Origin: CAYUVH01 sp964448135
GTDB lineage: Bacteria > Verrucomicrobiota > Verrucomicrobiia > Limisphaerales > UBA8199
Assembly (NCBI GenBank): GCA_964448135.1
Contig: CAYUVH010000005.1
Coordinates: 20,871 to 84,870, forward strand
Direction: 5' to 3'
DNA length: 64,000 nt
Shown: positions 1-8,977 of the stretch, piece after piece
Position numbering within the stretch: position 1 is the first letter of the stretch
Layout of the letters: the number at the start of each line of letters is the position of its first letter
Notes under the pieces: model-generated
Database searches by the model: none
Told to the model about the DNA's origin: nothing
What the model saw: the letters and a program-made list of their open reading frames with translations, nothing else
Translations under genes and position numbers: made by a program

Positions 1-290
1 TAGAGCACCATGCCGACGCCGAACAACGCCGCGCCCAGCGACACGCCGAGCATGTTGGCGGGCTTGATGTGGTATTGCGCGTGGCCTGTGGTCTTCAGCA
101 GCAACACACCGATGCCCCCGACGATGATCGAGGTGATCTTGATTTTGAGAAAGGTGTAATCTTTGAACCGAAACTGGTTCACGATCACGTTGTAATTGGC
201 CACGCCGCCGCGATGCAGCAGCACCCCGAAGATGATGCCCATGGGAATGGCCAGCCAGCGGGCCGTTTCAGCAGAGACTGGAAAATTCAT
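1..290 (-). CDS. YeeE/YedE-type sulfur transport protein, first half (partial)
   Basis: The reading frame opens with MNFPVSAETARW and runs off the left edge of the window, so only about 96 residues are seen. Two hydrophobic stretches (about residues 12-28 and 50-63) are split by a polar loop with N-Y-N-V-I-V-N-Q. Together with the neighbouring gene this is the two-gene form of YeeE/YedE (TsuA-like) membrane proteins, a family known for thiosulfate or other sulfur-compound uptake. The start lies 16 bp after the stop of the upstream half, so the two are probably co-transcribed and translated. The substrate cannot be told from the sequence. Confidence 0.75.
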   Translation of the reverse strand, partial: MNFPVSAETARWLAIPMGIIFGVLLHRGGVANYNVIVNQFRFKDYTFLKIKITSIIVGGIGVLLLKTTGHAQYHIKPANMLGVSLGAALFGVGMVL

Positions 291-306
291 AATTCAGGAA
301 GAGAGT

Positions 307-876
307 TTACTTCGGTGCGCTCGCCCGTTTGCGGAAGAGAATCTGCGCCGTCAGGATGCCGGAGGCAAACATGGTCAGAAAGAAGGTCCAACTGCTGAGC
401 GCCAATTGAAGTGAACCGCTGATGCCATGTCCGCTCGTGCAACCACCCGCCATGCGTGCGCCAAACATGATGATGACGCCTCCTAGAAAAGCTGCCACGA
501 ATCGCTTCACTCTCGAGCCGCCGAATTCCTGCGACCATGTCGCCGGAACTTTCTCCAACCGGAACGTGCGGCTGGCCAACACGCTCAACAGGCTGCCCAG
601 AAACGTGCCGACGAGGAACAACATACTGCCGTCCCATTTCAGCGGGTTCTTGAGCCAGTAGGCGTTTTGCGCCACGCCTTCGCTGCCCATTACCGGCAAA
701 GCACAAACACTAGAGGCCGAAGAAAGCGCCGTAGAAATACCAAGTGGTTGATTTACGAGGCCGAATGCGAACCAGCTCAAGATACCGATTCCGATCCCCA
801 CAAGGTAAGGATTCCAACGGGCCTTGGCCTCGGCACGGTCATTACAAGAGCCAGAGGTGCAGTTTGGTTTATTCAT
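307..876 (-). CDS. YeeE/YedE-type sulfur transport protein, second half
   Basis: An integral membrane protein of 189 residues from the ATG at 876 (MNKPNCTSGSC), or 207 residues from an in-frame ATG at 930. I prefer the inner start because the extra 18 residues look unlike the family, but neither has a clear ribosome binding site. The C-terminal half carries the YeeE/YedE signature AGGCTSGHGISG, whose cysteine is thought to take part in sulfur transfer in this family, and about five hydrophobic segments follow a cysteine-containing N-terminal tail. It precedes the partner half in the same direction. Sulfur-compound import is the family role; the exact substrate is unknown. Confidence 0.75.
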   Translation of the reverse strand: MNKPNCTSGSCNDRAEAKARWNPYLVGIGIGILSWFAFGLVNQPLGISTALSSASSVCALPVMGSEGVAQNAYWLKNPLKWDGSMLFLVGTFLGSLLSVLASRTFRLEKVPATWSQEFGGSRVKRFVAAFLGGVIIMFGARMAGGCTSGHGISGSLQLALSSWTFFLTMFASGILTAQILFRKRASAPK

Positions 877-1080
877 ATCGTCGTTGGAGGTTACTGAGCC
901 ACGACGGAACAAAAAGTTACCAAAAATCATTTGGTCAAGCTTCGCACATCAGCCATTGCCGCTGCTAGGTACCTGCTTCTCGTTGACGAGATAAACAAAG
1001 TACGTGCGCCTAAAGCTTAAGTGTTGACCTGCCGTATGGCCACTTTCGGAAAGAGCACGGAAACCGCAACCTTAGGCCCG

Positions 1081-1290
1081 CCGCGAATGTCCGGTGGTCA
1101 CTCCTCGCGGACTCGGAGGGACGCACCGGCTACTGTATATCAACCTTGCGGGTTGAGGAGCCAGGGGGGCGGGGCTTTACGTTCGCCCCACCGAGGGAAA
1201 CAAACTGTACCACTACTGCCAATAGCAGTGCTGACTGATTTGATGTGAAAAAAGGAAAGGGCCGGCTCGTTGGCGAGCCGGCCCTTTTTG
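1081..1290 (+). ncRNA. Candidate structured RNA ending in a terminator
   Basis: Several stems can be drawn on the plus strand. CCGCGA at 1081-1086 pairs with 1105-1110. CTCGG at 1112-1116 pairs with CCGAG at 1191-1195 and encloses two arms: GGCT 1128-1131 with AGCC 1159-1162, topped by TCAACC 1140-1145 with GGTTGA 1151-1156, and GGGGCG 1166-1171 with CGCCCC 1184-1189. That makes a three-way junction. ACTGC/GCAGT at 1215-1229 follows, then the strong terminator at 1256-1289. No plus-strand gene follows, so it would be a stand-alone small RNA. The same stems could instead form a leader of the leftward YeeE genes. It matches no RNA family I recognise. Confidence 0.3.
1256..1289. terminator. Strong bidirectional intrinsic terminator
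   Basis: A perfect 14-bp stem (1256-1269 with 1274-1287) with a TTGG loop is followed by T's on the plus strand and preceded by an A-rich run, so it also ends with a T-rich run when read on the minus strand. It lies 35 bp past the htrA stop and should terminate htrA, and any plus-strand RNA coming from 1081-1250. Confidence 0.85.
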
Positions 1291-1323
1291 CTTGGGGGAC
1301 TTTTTAGATTCGCCGGGTAACCA

Positions 1324-2904
<1,581 letters not shown>

Positions 2905-3258
2905 GGTTTTGTGCTGTGATTGATTGAGTTCAAAACTACTCCTGTAAATTGACCTACTGGGTATGACAGGAGGCTTTCGCGAGGATTACAAAAATGAAAG
3001 AATTTCCCCGGTGGGGAATGACGAAGCTCGAATGACGAATGTCGAAAGAAGCCCTAATGGTCAATTCGGCGACTTGAATAAACTAATTTATACTACATTA
3101 AACGGATAGAGTATATCTGGCGATGTGATCACTATTCTTAATTTTACGCCCATAATCGCGAAATATAATCTCTATCTTTTCTATTGACTTCATTCGATTT
3201 GGGTTTAGGATCACGTGACGATGTTCGATGTAATGTTTTCAGTGGGCGGCGTGCAGCC
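2905..3258. other. 354-bp divergent promoter region
   Basis: This lies between the leftward htrA start and the rightward M14-hydrolase start. It is much more AT-rich than its surroundings at about 3060-3190, as expected for promoter DNA, and contains a short GAATGACGAA-type repeat at 3015-3051. No RNA gene or recognisable operator is seen. Confidence 0.5.
3015..3051 (+). repeat. Short-period GAATGACGAA-type repeat
   Basis: The tract is built from variations of GAATGACGAA, CTCGAATGACGAA and TGTCGAAAGAA in head-to-tail order. The same flavour of repeat, with ATCCGAA and CACGAA units, occurs at 13541-13590. Such tracts are scattered between genes in many Verrucomicrobiota-like genomes; their function is not known. 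Confidence 0.55.
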
Positions 3259-4083
3259 ATGAGTGTCATGATTTCCAGCCAGAGATCCGGGAAGAGTTCC
3301 GCCGCGGCGCCGAGATCGGTAGCGGACGTGTTGGCGCCGTTGGATCGGTTGGCGGCGACTTCGCCGAATTTGATCGCGAATCATGGGGCGCGTTTTCAAG
3401 CGGATGGGAAGCAATACGAGTTGCCGCGTTATCTCTTCATCGGGCCGAAGGGTGGAGACGAACCGATTCGTCTCGGCATTTTTGGCGGAGTGCATGGCGA
3501 CGAGCCGGAAGGGGTCCACGCGCTCGTACAGTTTTTGACGATGCTCGAACAAAAGCCCAATCTGGCCGCCGGGTATTGCCTGTTTATTTACCCGGTTTGC
3601 AATCCGACGGGATTCGAGGATCGCACGCGACACAATCGCGCGGGCAAGGACATCAATCGGGAATTCTGGCGGGGCACGCGCGAGCCGGAGGTGCTGCTGT
3701 TGCAGTCGGAGATTCTGGCCCACTCGTTGCATGGAATGATTTCGCTGCATACGGACGACACGAGTCACGGCTTCTACGGCTTTGCGCATGGAGCGACGTT
3801 GACCCGGAATTTGATCGAGCCGGCGCTGCAGGCGGCGGAGGCTTTTCTGCCGCGCAATCAGAATCCGATCATCGATGGGTTTTCAGCGGCCAACGGGATT
3901 ATTCGTGACAGCCACGTGGGAATCTTGAGTTCGCCGGCGTCACTGCGGCCGAAACCGTTCGAAATCATTTTGGAAACGCCGCAATCGCCGCCGGAGTATT
4001 TGAAGGAAGCGGCGCTGGTGGCGGCGTTGCGGGTGATTTTGGACAAGTATCGGGAGTTTATCGCGTATGCGCCGAATTTGTGA
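3259..4083 (+). CDS. M14-family zinc carboxypeptidase-like hydrolase (AstE/aspartoacylase type)
   Basis: A 274-residue cytoplasmic protein from the ATG at 3259; an upstream in-frame start at 3184 adds 25 unlikely residues. GGVHGDEPEG holds the H-x-x-E zinc pair, and a third histidine, probably the last zinc ligand, lies in ISLHTDDTSHG. A glutamate in ILETP near the C-terminus fits the general-base position. NREFWRG is typical of the M14 succinylglutamate desuccinylase/aspartoacylase branch. The family removes an amino acid or acyl group from an amide; the substrate is unknown here. It stands alone, 200 bp before the sulfate operon. Confidence 0.75.
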   Translation: MSVMISSQRSGKSSAAAPRSVADVLAPLDRLAATSPNLIANHGARFQADGKQYELPRYLFIGPKGGDEPIRLGIFGGVHGDEPEGVHALVQFLTMLEQKPNLAAGYCLFIYPVCNPTGFEDRTRHNRAGKDINREFWRGTREPEVLLLQSEILAHSLHGMISLHTDDTSHGFYGFAHGATLTRNLIEPALQAAEAFLPRNQNPIIDGFSAANGIIRDSHVGILSSPASLRPKPFEIILETPQSPPEYLKEAALVAALRVILDKYREFIAYAPNL

Positions 4084-4104
4084 TCCGGAATTTGTGACGT
4101 TGGG

Positions 4105-4190
4105 AACTCCTGCCAGCCGGAAGCTGGCGGGGCGTTTGGACGTTGCTGCGGACAGGAATGTCGGCGCTGCGGGGAGGGATATTACGCTTT
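4105..4190. repeat. Dispersed-repeat-like element with two GGAA hairpins
   Basis: GCCAGC-CGGAA-GCTGGC and GACA-GGAA-TGTC form two small hairpins about 25 bp apart. Read on the minus strand, the tract translates in one frame to SADIPVRSN followed by RQLPAG. I know such phrases from spurious translations of intergenic repeats in Verrucomicrobiota, Lentisphaerota and Planctomycetota. It lies just ahead of cysI, so it could also be part of the operon leader. Confidence 0.4.
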
Positions 4191-4284
4191 TCTCCGGGGC
4201 GGGAATTCACTATTTTCCACGGACTACCGGGAATGCGGTTCCGTCGGTTTGGCAGGTCTGCCCCTCCGAATGCAATAGTTGAGT

Positions 4285-6009
4285 ATGAGCCTTGCCCCGG
4301 GTTTATCCATGACGCCTGCAAGCATATTAGCGAAGCCGTCGCACAATGAAGTCATCAAAGAGGCGATACCGACTCTGGCTGGCACCATTGCGCAGACGCT
4401 CGCCGACCCCACCATCGACCGGTTTTCGGATGACGACAACCAGTTCCTGAAATTTCACGGGATTTACCAGGAGGATGACCGGGACGTTCGCAAGACCGGC
4501 AAGAAATACATCATGATGGTGCGGTTGCGCCTGCCGGGCGGCATCATGTCGCCCGACCAGTATCTGGCTTGCGACGCGCTTTCGCGCAAATATGCCAACG
4601 GCACGCTGCGGGTTACATCGCGCCAGAGCATTCAGTTCCATGGCATCGTCAAGTCGGGCCTCGGTCCGCTGATGAAGGGGCTGAATGAGGCGATGATTTC
4701 GACGTTGTCGGCGTGCGGTGATGTGAATCGCAATGTGATCGCGCCGCCGACTCCGGCCATGACCAAGCTGGGGGAGGAAGTGCAGCAGCTCACGCGCGAC
4801 GTGGCGATGGCCCTGGCGCCCCGGACGAAGGCATATCACTCGATTTGGGTGGATGGTGTGCAATTGAACCTGGACGATCCGGAGAACAAGGAATTTGTCG
4901 ATCCGCTGTACGGGAAGACTTATCTGCCGCGGAAGTTCAAGGTGGGCTTCGTTATTCCGCCGTTGAATGACATTGATGTATTTACCAACTGCTGCGGTTT
5001 TATCGCCATCGCGGACGAGCAGGGGAAACTGGCCGGGTTCAATCTCACCGCCGGCGGCGGCATGGGCAAGAGCCATGGCAACAACGCGACCTTCCCGCGC
5101 CTGGCGGACGTGATTGGTTTCATCCGGCCGGAGCAGGTCGTGGAGACGGCGAAGACGGTGCTGACGATCCATCGCGATTTCGGCGACCGCTCGAATCGGA
5201 AACACGCGCGCCTGAAATACGTTCTTGCCGACCGGGGGGTGGAATGGTTCCGGCAGGAAATGGAGCGGCGGCTGGGCTTCAAATTTGAGGCCGCCAAGCC
5301 GTTTCGCTTCAACAAGCAGGGCGATCCGTTCGGCTGGGGCAAGCAAATGGACGGGAAATTGTTCCTCGGACTGTTCATCGAGACGGGCCGCATCCAGGAC
5401 AAGGAAGGCTGGCAGATGCTGACGGCGTTGCGCGAGTTGATCGCGAAGCATCGTTTTGAGATTCGCCTTACGCCCTCGAATAACATGCTGCTGGTGAACA
5501 TTGATCCGTCGTTGAAGGCGGAGGTTCAGGAGCACTTCGCGCGGCATGGGATCAATTTGGACAAGCAGGCGTCGCTCGTGCGCAGTTCCTCCATGGCCTG
5601 CGTGGCATTGCCGACGTGCAATCTCGCGCTGTCGGAGGCGGAACGGTATCTGCCGAAGCTGATGACGGAGATCGAGGCATTGCTCGAAGAGACGGGCATC
5701 GGCGATCAGGACATCATCATTCGCATGACCGGTTGCCCGAATGGTTGCGCGCGGCCGTACATGGCGGAAATCAGCCTGGTGGGCAAGTCGCCCGGTAAAT
5801 ACCAGGTTTTGCTCGGCGGCAACGAAGCCGGCACGCGCATGAACCGGCCGTGGAAGGACAACGTCCGGGACGCGGAGATCGTGAACGAATTGCGCCCGGT
5901 GTTGGCGCGCTATGTGCGCGAGCGAAGTGCGGGCGAGCGGTTTGGAGATTTTGTGGAGCGGGCGATCTGGCCCGAGCAAGGGAGCGCCGCGGTGCAAGCA
6001 GCAGCATGA
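4285..6009 (+). CDS. cysI: Assimilatory sulfite reductase, siroheme/Fe4S4 hemoprotein
   Basis: A 574-residue protein from the ATG at 4285 (a TTG two codons earlier is possible). It performs the six-electron reduction of sulfite to sulfide. The four cysteines that hold the Fe4S4-siroheme unit are C439 and C445 (C-x5-C) and C484 and C488 in TGCPNGCARP. Each is offset by exactly five residues from my recollection of E. coli CysI (434, 440, 479, 483). KFHGIYQEDDRD near the N-terminus is also CysI-like. No CysJ flavoprotein is present, so the electron donor may be ferredoxin or a distant reductase. It is first in the operon and its stop overlaps the cysH start (ATGA). Confidence 0.93.
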   Translation: MSLAPGLSMTPASILAKPSHNEVIKEAIPTLAGTIAQTLADPTIDRFSDDDNQFLKFHGIYQEDDRDVRKTGKKYIMMVRLRLPGGIMSPDQYLACDALSRKYANGTLRVTSRQSIQFHGIVKSGLGPLMKGLNEAMISTLSACGDVNRNVIAPPTPAMTKLGEEVQQLTRDVAMALAPRTKAYHSIWVDGVQLNLDDPENKEFVDPLYGKTYLPRKFKVGFVIPPLNDIDVFTNCCGFIAIADEQGKLAGFNLTAGGGMGKSHGNNATFPRLADVIGFIRPEQVVETAKTVLTIHRDFGDRSNRKHARLKYVLADRGVEWFRQEMERRLGFKFEAAKPFRFNKQGDPFGWGKQMDGKLFLGLFIETGRIQDKEGWQMLTALRELIAKHRFEIRLTPSNNMLLVNIDPSLKAEVQEHFARHGINLDKQASLVRSSSMACVALPTCNLALSEAERYLPKLMTEIEALLEETGIGDQDIIIRMTGCPNGCARPYMAEISLVGKSPGKYQVLLGGNEAGTRMNRPWKDNVRDAEIVNELRPVLARYVRERSAGERFGDFVERAIWPEQGSAAVQAAA

Positions 6010-6662
6010 CAAAAGAACAAATCAAACTTTGGAACGACGAACTCCGCGGCCGGACGCCGCGGGAGATTGTGGCGTGGGCCATCAAGCATTCCCAGGACCG
6101 CGCGATCGTCTCGACGAACTTCCGTCCCTATGAAGCGGCCGTCCTGCATCTGTGTGTGCAGGAGCAGCCGAGCATTCCCGTGTTGTGGGTGGATCACGGC
6201 TATAACCGTCCCGCGACCTACCGGCATGCGGAGGCATTGCGAGCGTTGCTGGATTTGAATCTGAAGGCCTACCTGCCGCGCATCACCGCCGCGCATCGCG
6301 ACGCCTTGCACGGCCCGGTGCCGGAAACGACCGACGAGGCCGGGCTGAAACAATTCAGCGCCATCATGAAGCTGGAGCCGTTTCAGCGCGGCATGCGCGA
6401 GCTGGCGCCGAAGGTCTGGATCACCGCGTTGCGCAGGACGCAGAACGCGGGTCGCGCGGGACTGGATGTGGTGTCCGAGGATCCGAATTTCGGCGCGCTC
6501 AAGGTGAATCCAGTTTTCCATTGCTCGGACGCGGACCTGGAAAAATATCTCGCGGAGCATTCACTGCCGAACGAGTGGGATTATTTCGATCCCGCCAAGG
6601 CGGAAGAGAAACGCGAGTGCGGTCTGCACGCGGCCTGGGGCGGCAAAGCGGTCGCGGCGTAG
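6006..6662 (+). CDS. cysH: Phosphoadenylyl/adenylyl-sulfate reductase, short form
   Basis: This 218-residue cytoplasmic protein should reduce activated sulfate (PAPS or APS) to sulfite using thioredoxin or a similar donor. An adenine-nucleotide alpha-hydrolase fold is suggested by AIVSTNFRPYEAAVLHL near residues 35-51, VLWVDHGYNRPATY and ITALRRTQNAGRAG. The catalytic cysteine is C205 in ECGLH, 13 residues from the end. The CC and C-x-x-C cysteines of Fe4S4 APS reductases are absent, which favours PAPS. Compared with E. coli CysH, about 20 residues are missing just ahead of ECGLH, where the family has its PLW-GY-S-GD segment. The start overlaps the cysI stop (ATGA). Confidence 0.85.
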   Translation: MTKEQIKLWNDELRGRTPREIVAWAIKHSQDRAIVSTNFRPYEAAVLHLCVQEQPSIPVLWVDHGYNRPATYRHAEALRALLDLNLKAYLPRITAAHRDALHGPVPETTDEAGLKQFSAIMKLEPFQRGMRELAPKVWITALRRTQNAGRAGLDVVSEDPNFGALKVNPVFHCSDADLEKYLAEHSLPNEWDYFDPAKAEEKRECGLHAAWGGKAVAA

Positions 6663-6686
6663 CCGCCACGGAAGGGGCTTTTCTCA

Positions 6687-7589
6687 GTGAAGAACTATCA
6701 TCTCGATCATTTGCAGCACCTGGAGACGGAAGCGATCCATGTGATGCGTGAAGTCGCGGCCGAGTTCGAACGGCCCGCGCTGTTGTTTTCCGGGGGCAAG
6801 GATTCGATTTGCCTGCTGCGGCTGGCGGAGAAGGCATTCCGGCCGTCGGCACTGCCGATGCCGCTGCTGAATGTGGACACCGGGCATCATTTTCCCGAGC
6901 TGAACGATTTTCGGGACAAGCGCGCGGCGGAATTGGGGGCGAAGTTGATTGTGCGCACGGTGGACGAGGCGATTGCCAAGGGCATTGCCACCCCGGCGCC
7001 CGGCGAAATCAGCCGGAACAAGTTACAAATCCCCGTGCTGCTCGCGGCCATTGAGGAATTCCGTTTCGATTGCTGCATCGGTGGAGCGCGGCGCGATGAA
7101 GAAAAAGCGCGCGCGAAGGAACGGTTCTTCATCTTCCGCGACAGCTTCGGCCAATGGTAACCGCGGAACCAACGCCCCGAAATCTGGAATCTCTACAACG
7201 CGAAGATCAATCCAGGCGAAAACATGCGCGTCTTTCCGCTCAGCAATTGGACGGAAGCGGACGTGTGGGAATACATCGGCCGGGAGGAGCTGGAGGTGCC
7301 CTCGATTTATTTCAGCCATCGGCGCAATGTCGTGCGCCGGCAGGGGCAGTGGTATCCAGTGAACACGCTGGTGCCGCCGAAGAATGGGGAGGAGACGCGC
7401 GAGTTGGTGGTGCGGGTGCGGACGATCGGGGACATTATCACCACGGGCTTGATCGAGTCGCCGGCGAATACGGTGCAGGACATCATCGAGGAAATCGCGG
7501 CGGCGCGGGTCACGGAGCGTGGAACGCGGGCGGATGATCAGGCTTCCGAGGCGGCGATGGAAGATCGGAAGAAAGCGGGTTATTTCTAA
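6687..7589 (+). pseudogene. cysD: Sulfate adenylyltransferase subunit 2, interrupted by an in-frame TAA
   Basis: Read with a GTG start, the frame gives a full CysD of about 300 codons, the normal size. The PP-loop SGGKDS, NVDTGHHFPE, GGARRDEEKARAKER and FPLSNWTEADVWEYI are all intact. It is broken only by TAA at 7158-7160, right after FRDSFGQW, where relatives have Asp or Asn. The frame continues unchanged with PRNQRPEIWNLYN. So this is one nonsense codon, not a frameshift. The two pieces are 157 and at most 143 residues. A GGAAGGGG motif precedes the GTG. It could be a recent mutation, a sequencing error or read-through. An intact paralogue lies at 44550-45359. Confidence 0.85.
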
Positions 7590-7593
7590 AAGA

Positions 7594-7645
7594 TCCAAGG
7601 ACCAAGAACCAAGCTCCAGAGAAGCTCCAAGGACCAAGCTCCAGT
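7594..7645 (+). repeat. CCAAGGACCAAG-type short-period repeat between cysD and cysN
   Basis: CCAAGGACCAAG occurs at 7595-7606 and again at 7627-7638, joined by AAGCTCCAGAGAAGCTCCAA. The same vocabulary (AGCTCCAA, GACCAAGC, CCAGAGAA) recurs at 45420-45500, beside the second cysD. It fills most of the 68-bp space between the two operon genes. Confidence 0.65.
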
Positions 7646-7657
7646 GCTGGTTAAGAC

Positions 7658-8977
7658 ATGAATATTACGATGCACCATCCGGTTGATATTTTGCGGTTCA
7701 ATACCTGCGGGTCGGTGGACGATGGGAAGTCTACGCTGATTGGCAGGTTGCTGTATGATTCGAAGTCGTTGATGGAGGATCAGATTGCGGCGCTGGAGCG
7801 GTCGGCGGATTTGACGGGCGGGGGACGGGTGAATCTGGCCAACGTGACGGATGGGCTGCGCGCGGAGAGGGAGCAAGGAATTACCATTGATGTGGCGTAT
7901 CGTTATTTTGCGACGCCAAGGCGGAAGTTTATCATCGCCGATACTCCGGGGCACGTGCAGTACACGCGCAACATGGTGACGGGGGCGTCGAACTCGAATT
8001 TGTCCATCGTGCTGGTGGATGCGCGGCAGGGGGTGACGGAGCAGAGCCGCCGGCATTCATGTATTGCCGGGTTGCTGCGGATTCCGCACCTGGTGGTGGC
8101 GGTGAACAAGATGGATTTGGTGGACTGGAGCGAGGAGCGCTTCATCGAAATTCGCGAGGAGTTCGAGGCGTTTCTGCCGCGGCTCGGTATCAAGGACGTG
8201 AAGTTCATTCCGATGAGCGCGCTGGAAGGTGCGAACGTGGTGACGCCGTCGAAGGAGATGCCGTGGTATTCCGGCCCTTGTTTGCTCGGCCACCTGGAGA
8301 GCGTGCACATCGGCAGCGATTGGAACCTTGAGGGTCTGCGCTTTCCGGTGCAATGGGTGAATCGGCCGAACAGTCCCGAGGACCAGGAACTGCATGATTT
8401 CCGCGGATTGAGCGGACAGATCGCCGGCGGCATCGTGCGGCCCGGGCAAAGGGTCATGGTGCTGCCCAGCGGCACGGTGACGCGGGTGAAGGAAATCTGG
8501 ACCTACGATGGCCCGGTGGACGAGGCCTTTTGCCCGCAATCGGTGACGCTGGTTTTGGAGGACGACGTGGACGTCGCGCGGGGCGACATGATCGTGGACC
8601 TCGAAAAATTCCCCGGCATGGGGACGGAATTGCATGCGCAGATTTGTTGGATGCATCCGAAACCGGCGCAAGCGGGCCGGAAGTATTTTATCAAACACAC
8701 CACGCAGACAGTGCAGGCGGTGATTACGAGTTTGGAAAGCCGGACGAACATGGAGGCGCTGGAGTCGGAGCCGCAGCCGGCGGAATTCACCATGAACGAC
8801 GTGGGGGAATTGAAGCTGCGCACGGCGAAGCCGCTGGTGTATGATGGTTACGCGATGAATCGCTTGACAGGTTCGTTCATCATCATTGAGCCCGGCACGA
8901 ATGCCACGGTCGGCGCGGGGATGCTGTTTCCGCCGACGGAGAAGCTGCGGCCGGAGTATCTCGACTTCGCGATATGA
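7658..8977 (+). CDS. cysN: Sulfate adenylyltransferase subunit 1 (GTPase)
   Basis: A 439-residue GTPase that drives ATP sulfurylase: ATP plus sulfate to APS, in complex with CysD. The elongation-factor-like G domain shows G1 GSVDDGKST (about residues 18-26), G3 DTPGH and G4 NKMD, followed by EF-Tu-like beta-barrel domains. There is no C-terminal APS kinase domain, unlike the paralogue at 42611-44563. An inner ATG at 7670 (MHHPVDILRF) is the other possible start. It follows the interrupted cysD, its normal partner, and its stop overlaps the cobA start by 4 bp. Confidence 0.93.
   Translation: MNITMHHPVDILRFNTCGSVDDGKSTLIGRLLYDSKSLMEDQIAALERSADLTGGGRVNLANVTDGLRAEREQGITIDVAYRYFATPRRKFIIADTPGHVQYTRNMVTGASNSNLSIVLVDARQGVTEQSRRHSCIAGLLRIPHLVVAVNKMDLVDWSEERFIEIREEFEAFLPRLGIKDVKFIPMSALEGANVVTPSKEMPWYSGPCLLGHLESVHIGSDWNLEGLRFPVQWVNRPNSPEDQELHDFRGLSGQIAGGIVRPGQRVMVLPSGTVTRVKEIWTYDGPVDEAFCPQSVTLVLEDDVDVARGDMIVDLEKFPGMGTELHAQICWMHPKPAQAGRKYFIKHTTQTVQAVITSLESRTNMEALESEPQPAEFTMNDVGELKLRTAKPLVYDGYAMNRLTGSFIIIEPGTNATVGAGMLFPPTEKLRPEYLDFAI

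Larger units (their letters stand above)
931..1323. other. 393-bp gap between yeeE-like gene and htrA
   Basis: No convincing protein gene is seen. The stretch must hold the promoter of the leftward YeeE/YedE pair and the terminator of the leftward htrA gene. Its middle part (about 1081-1250) has several nested inverted repeats, listed separately as a candidate structured RNA. Short reading frames here have no family features. Confidence 0.5.

Noticed and set aside
1112..1196. Possible c-di-GMP (GEMM) or TPP riboswitch
   Set aside because: A few words look similar (GTAAAGCC and GTAGCCGG on the minus strand), but the order of elements, the tetraloop/receptor parts and a directly downstream start are missing.
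1021..1248. A 75-codon open frame in the gap before htrA
   Set aside because: No start signal and no family resemblance. The DNA is dominated by inverted repeats, so an RNA is more likely than a protein.
4327..6012. A 561-codon open frame opposite cysI
   Set aside because: It is antisense to the sulfite reductase with its four cluster cysteines and has no recognisable features of its own.
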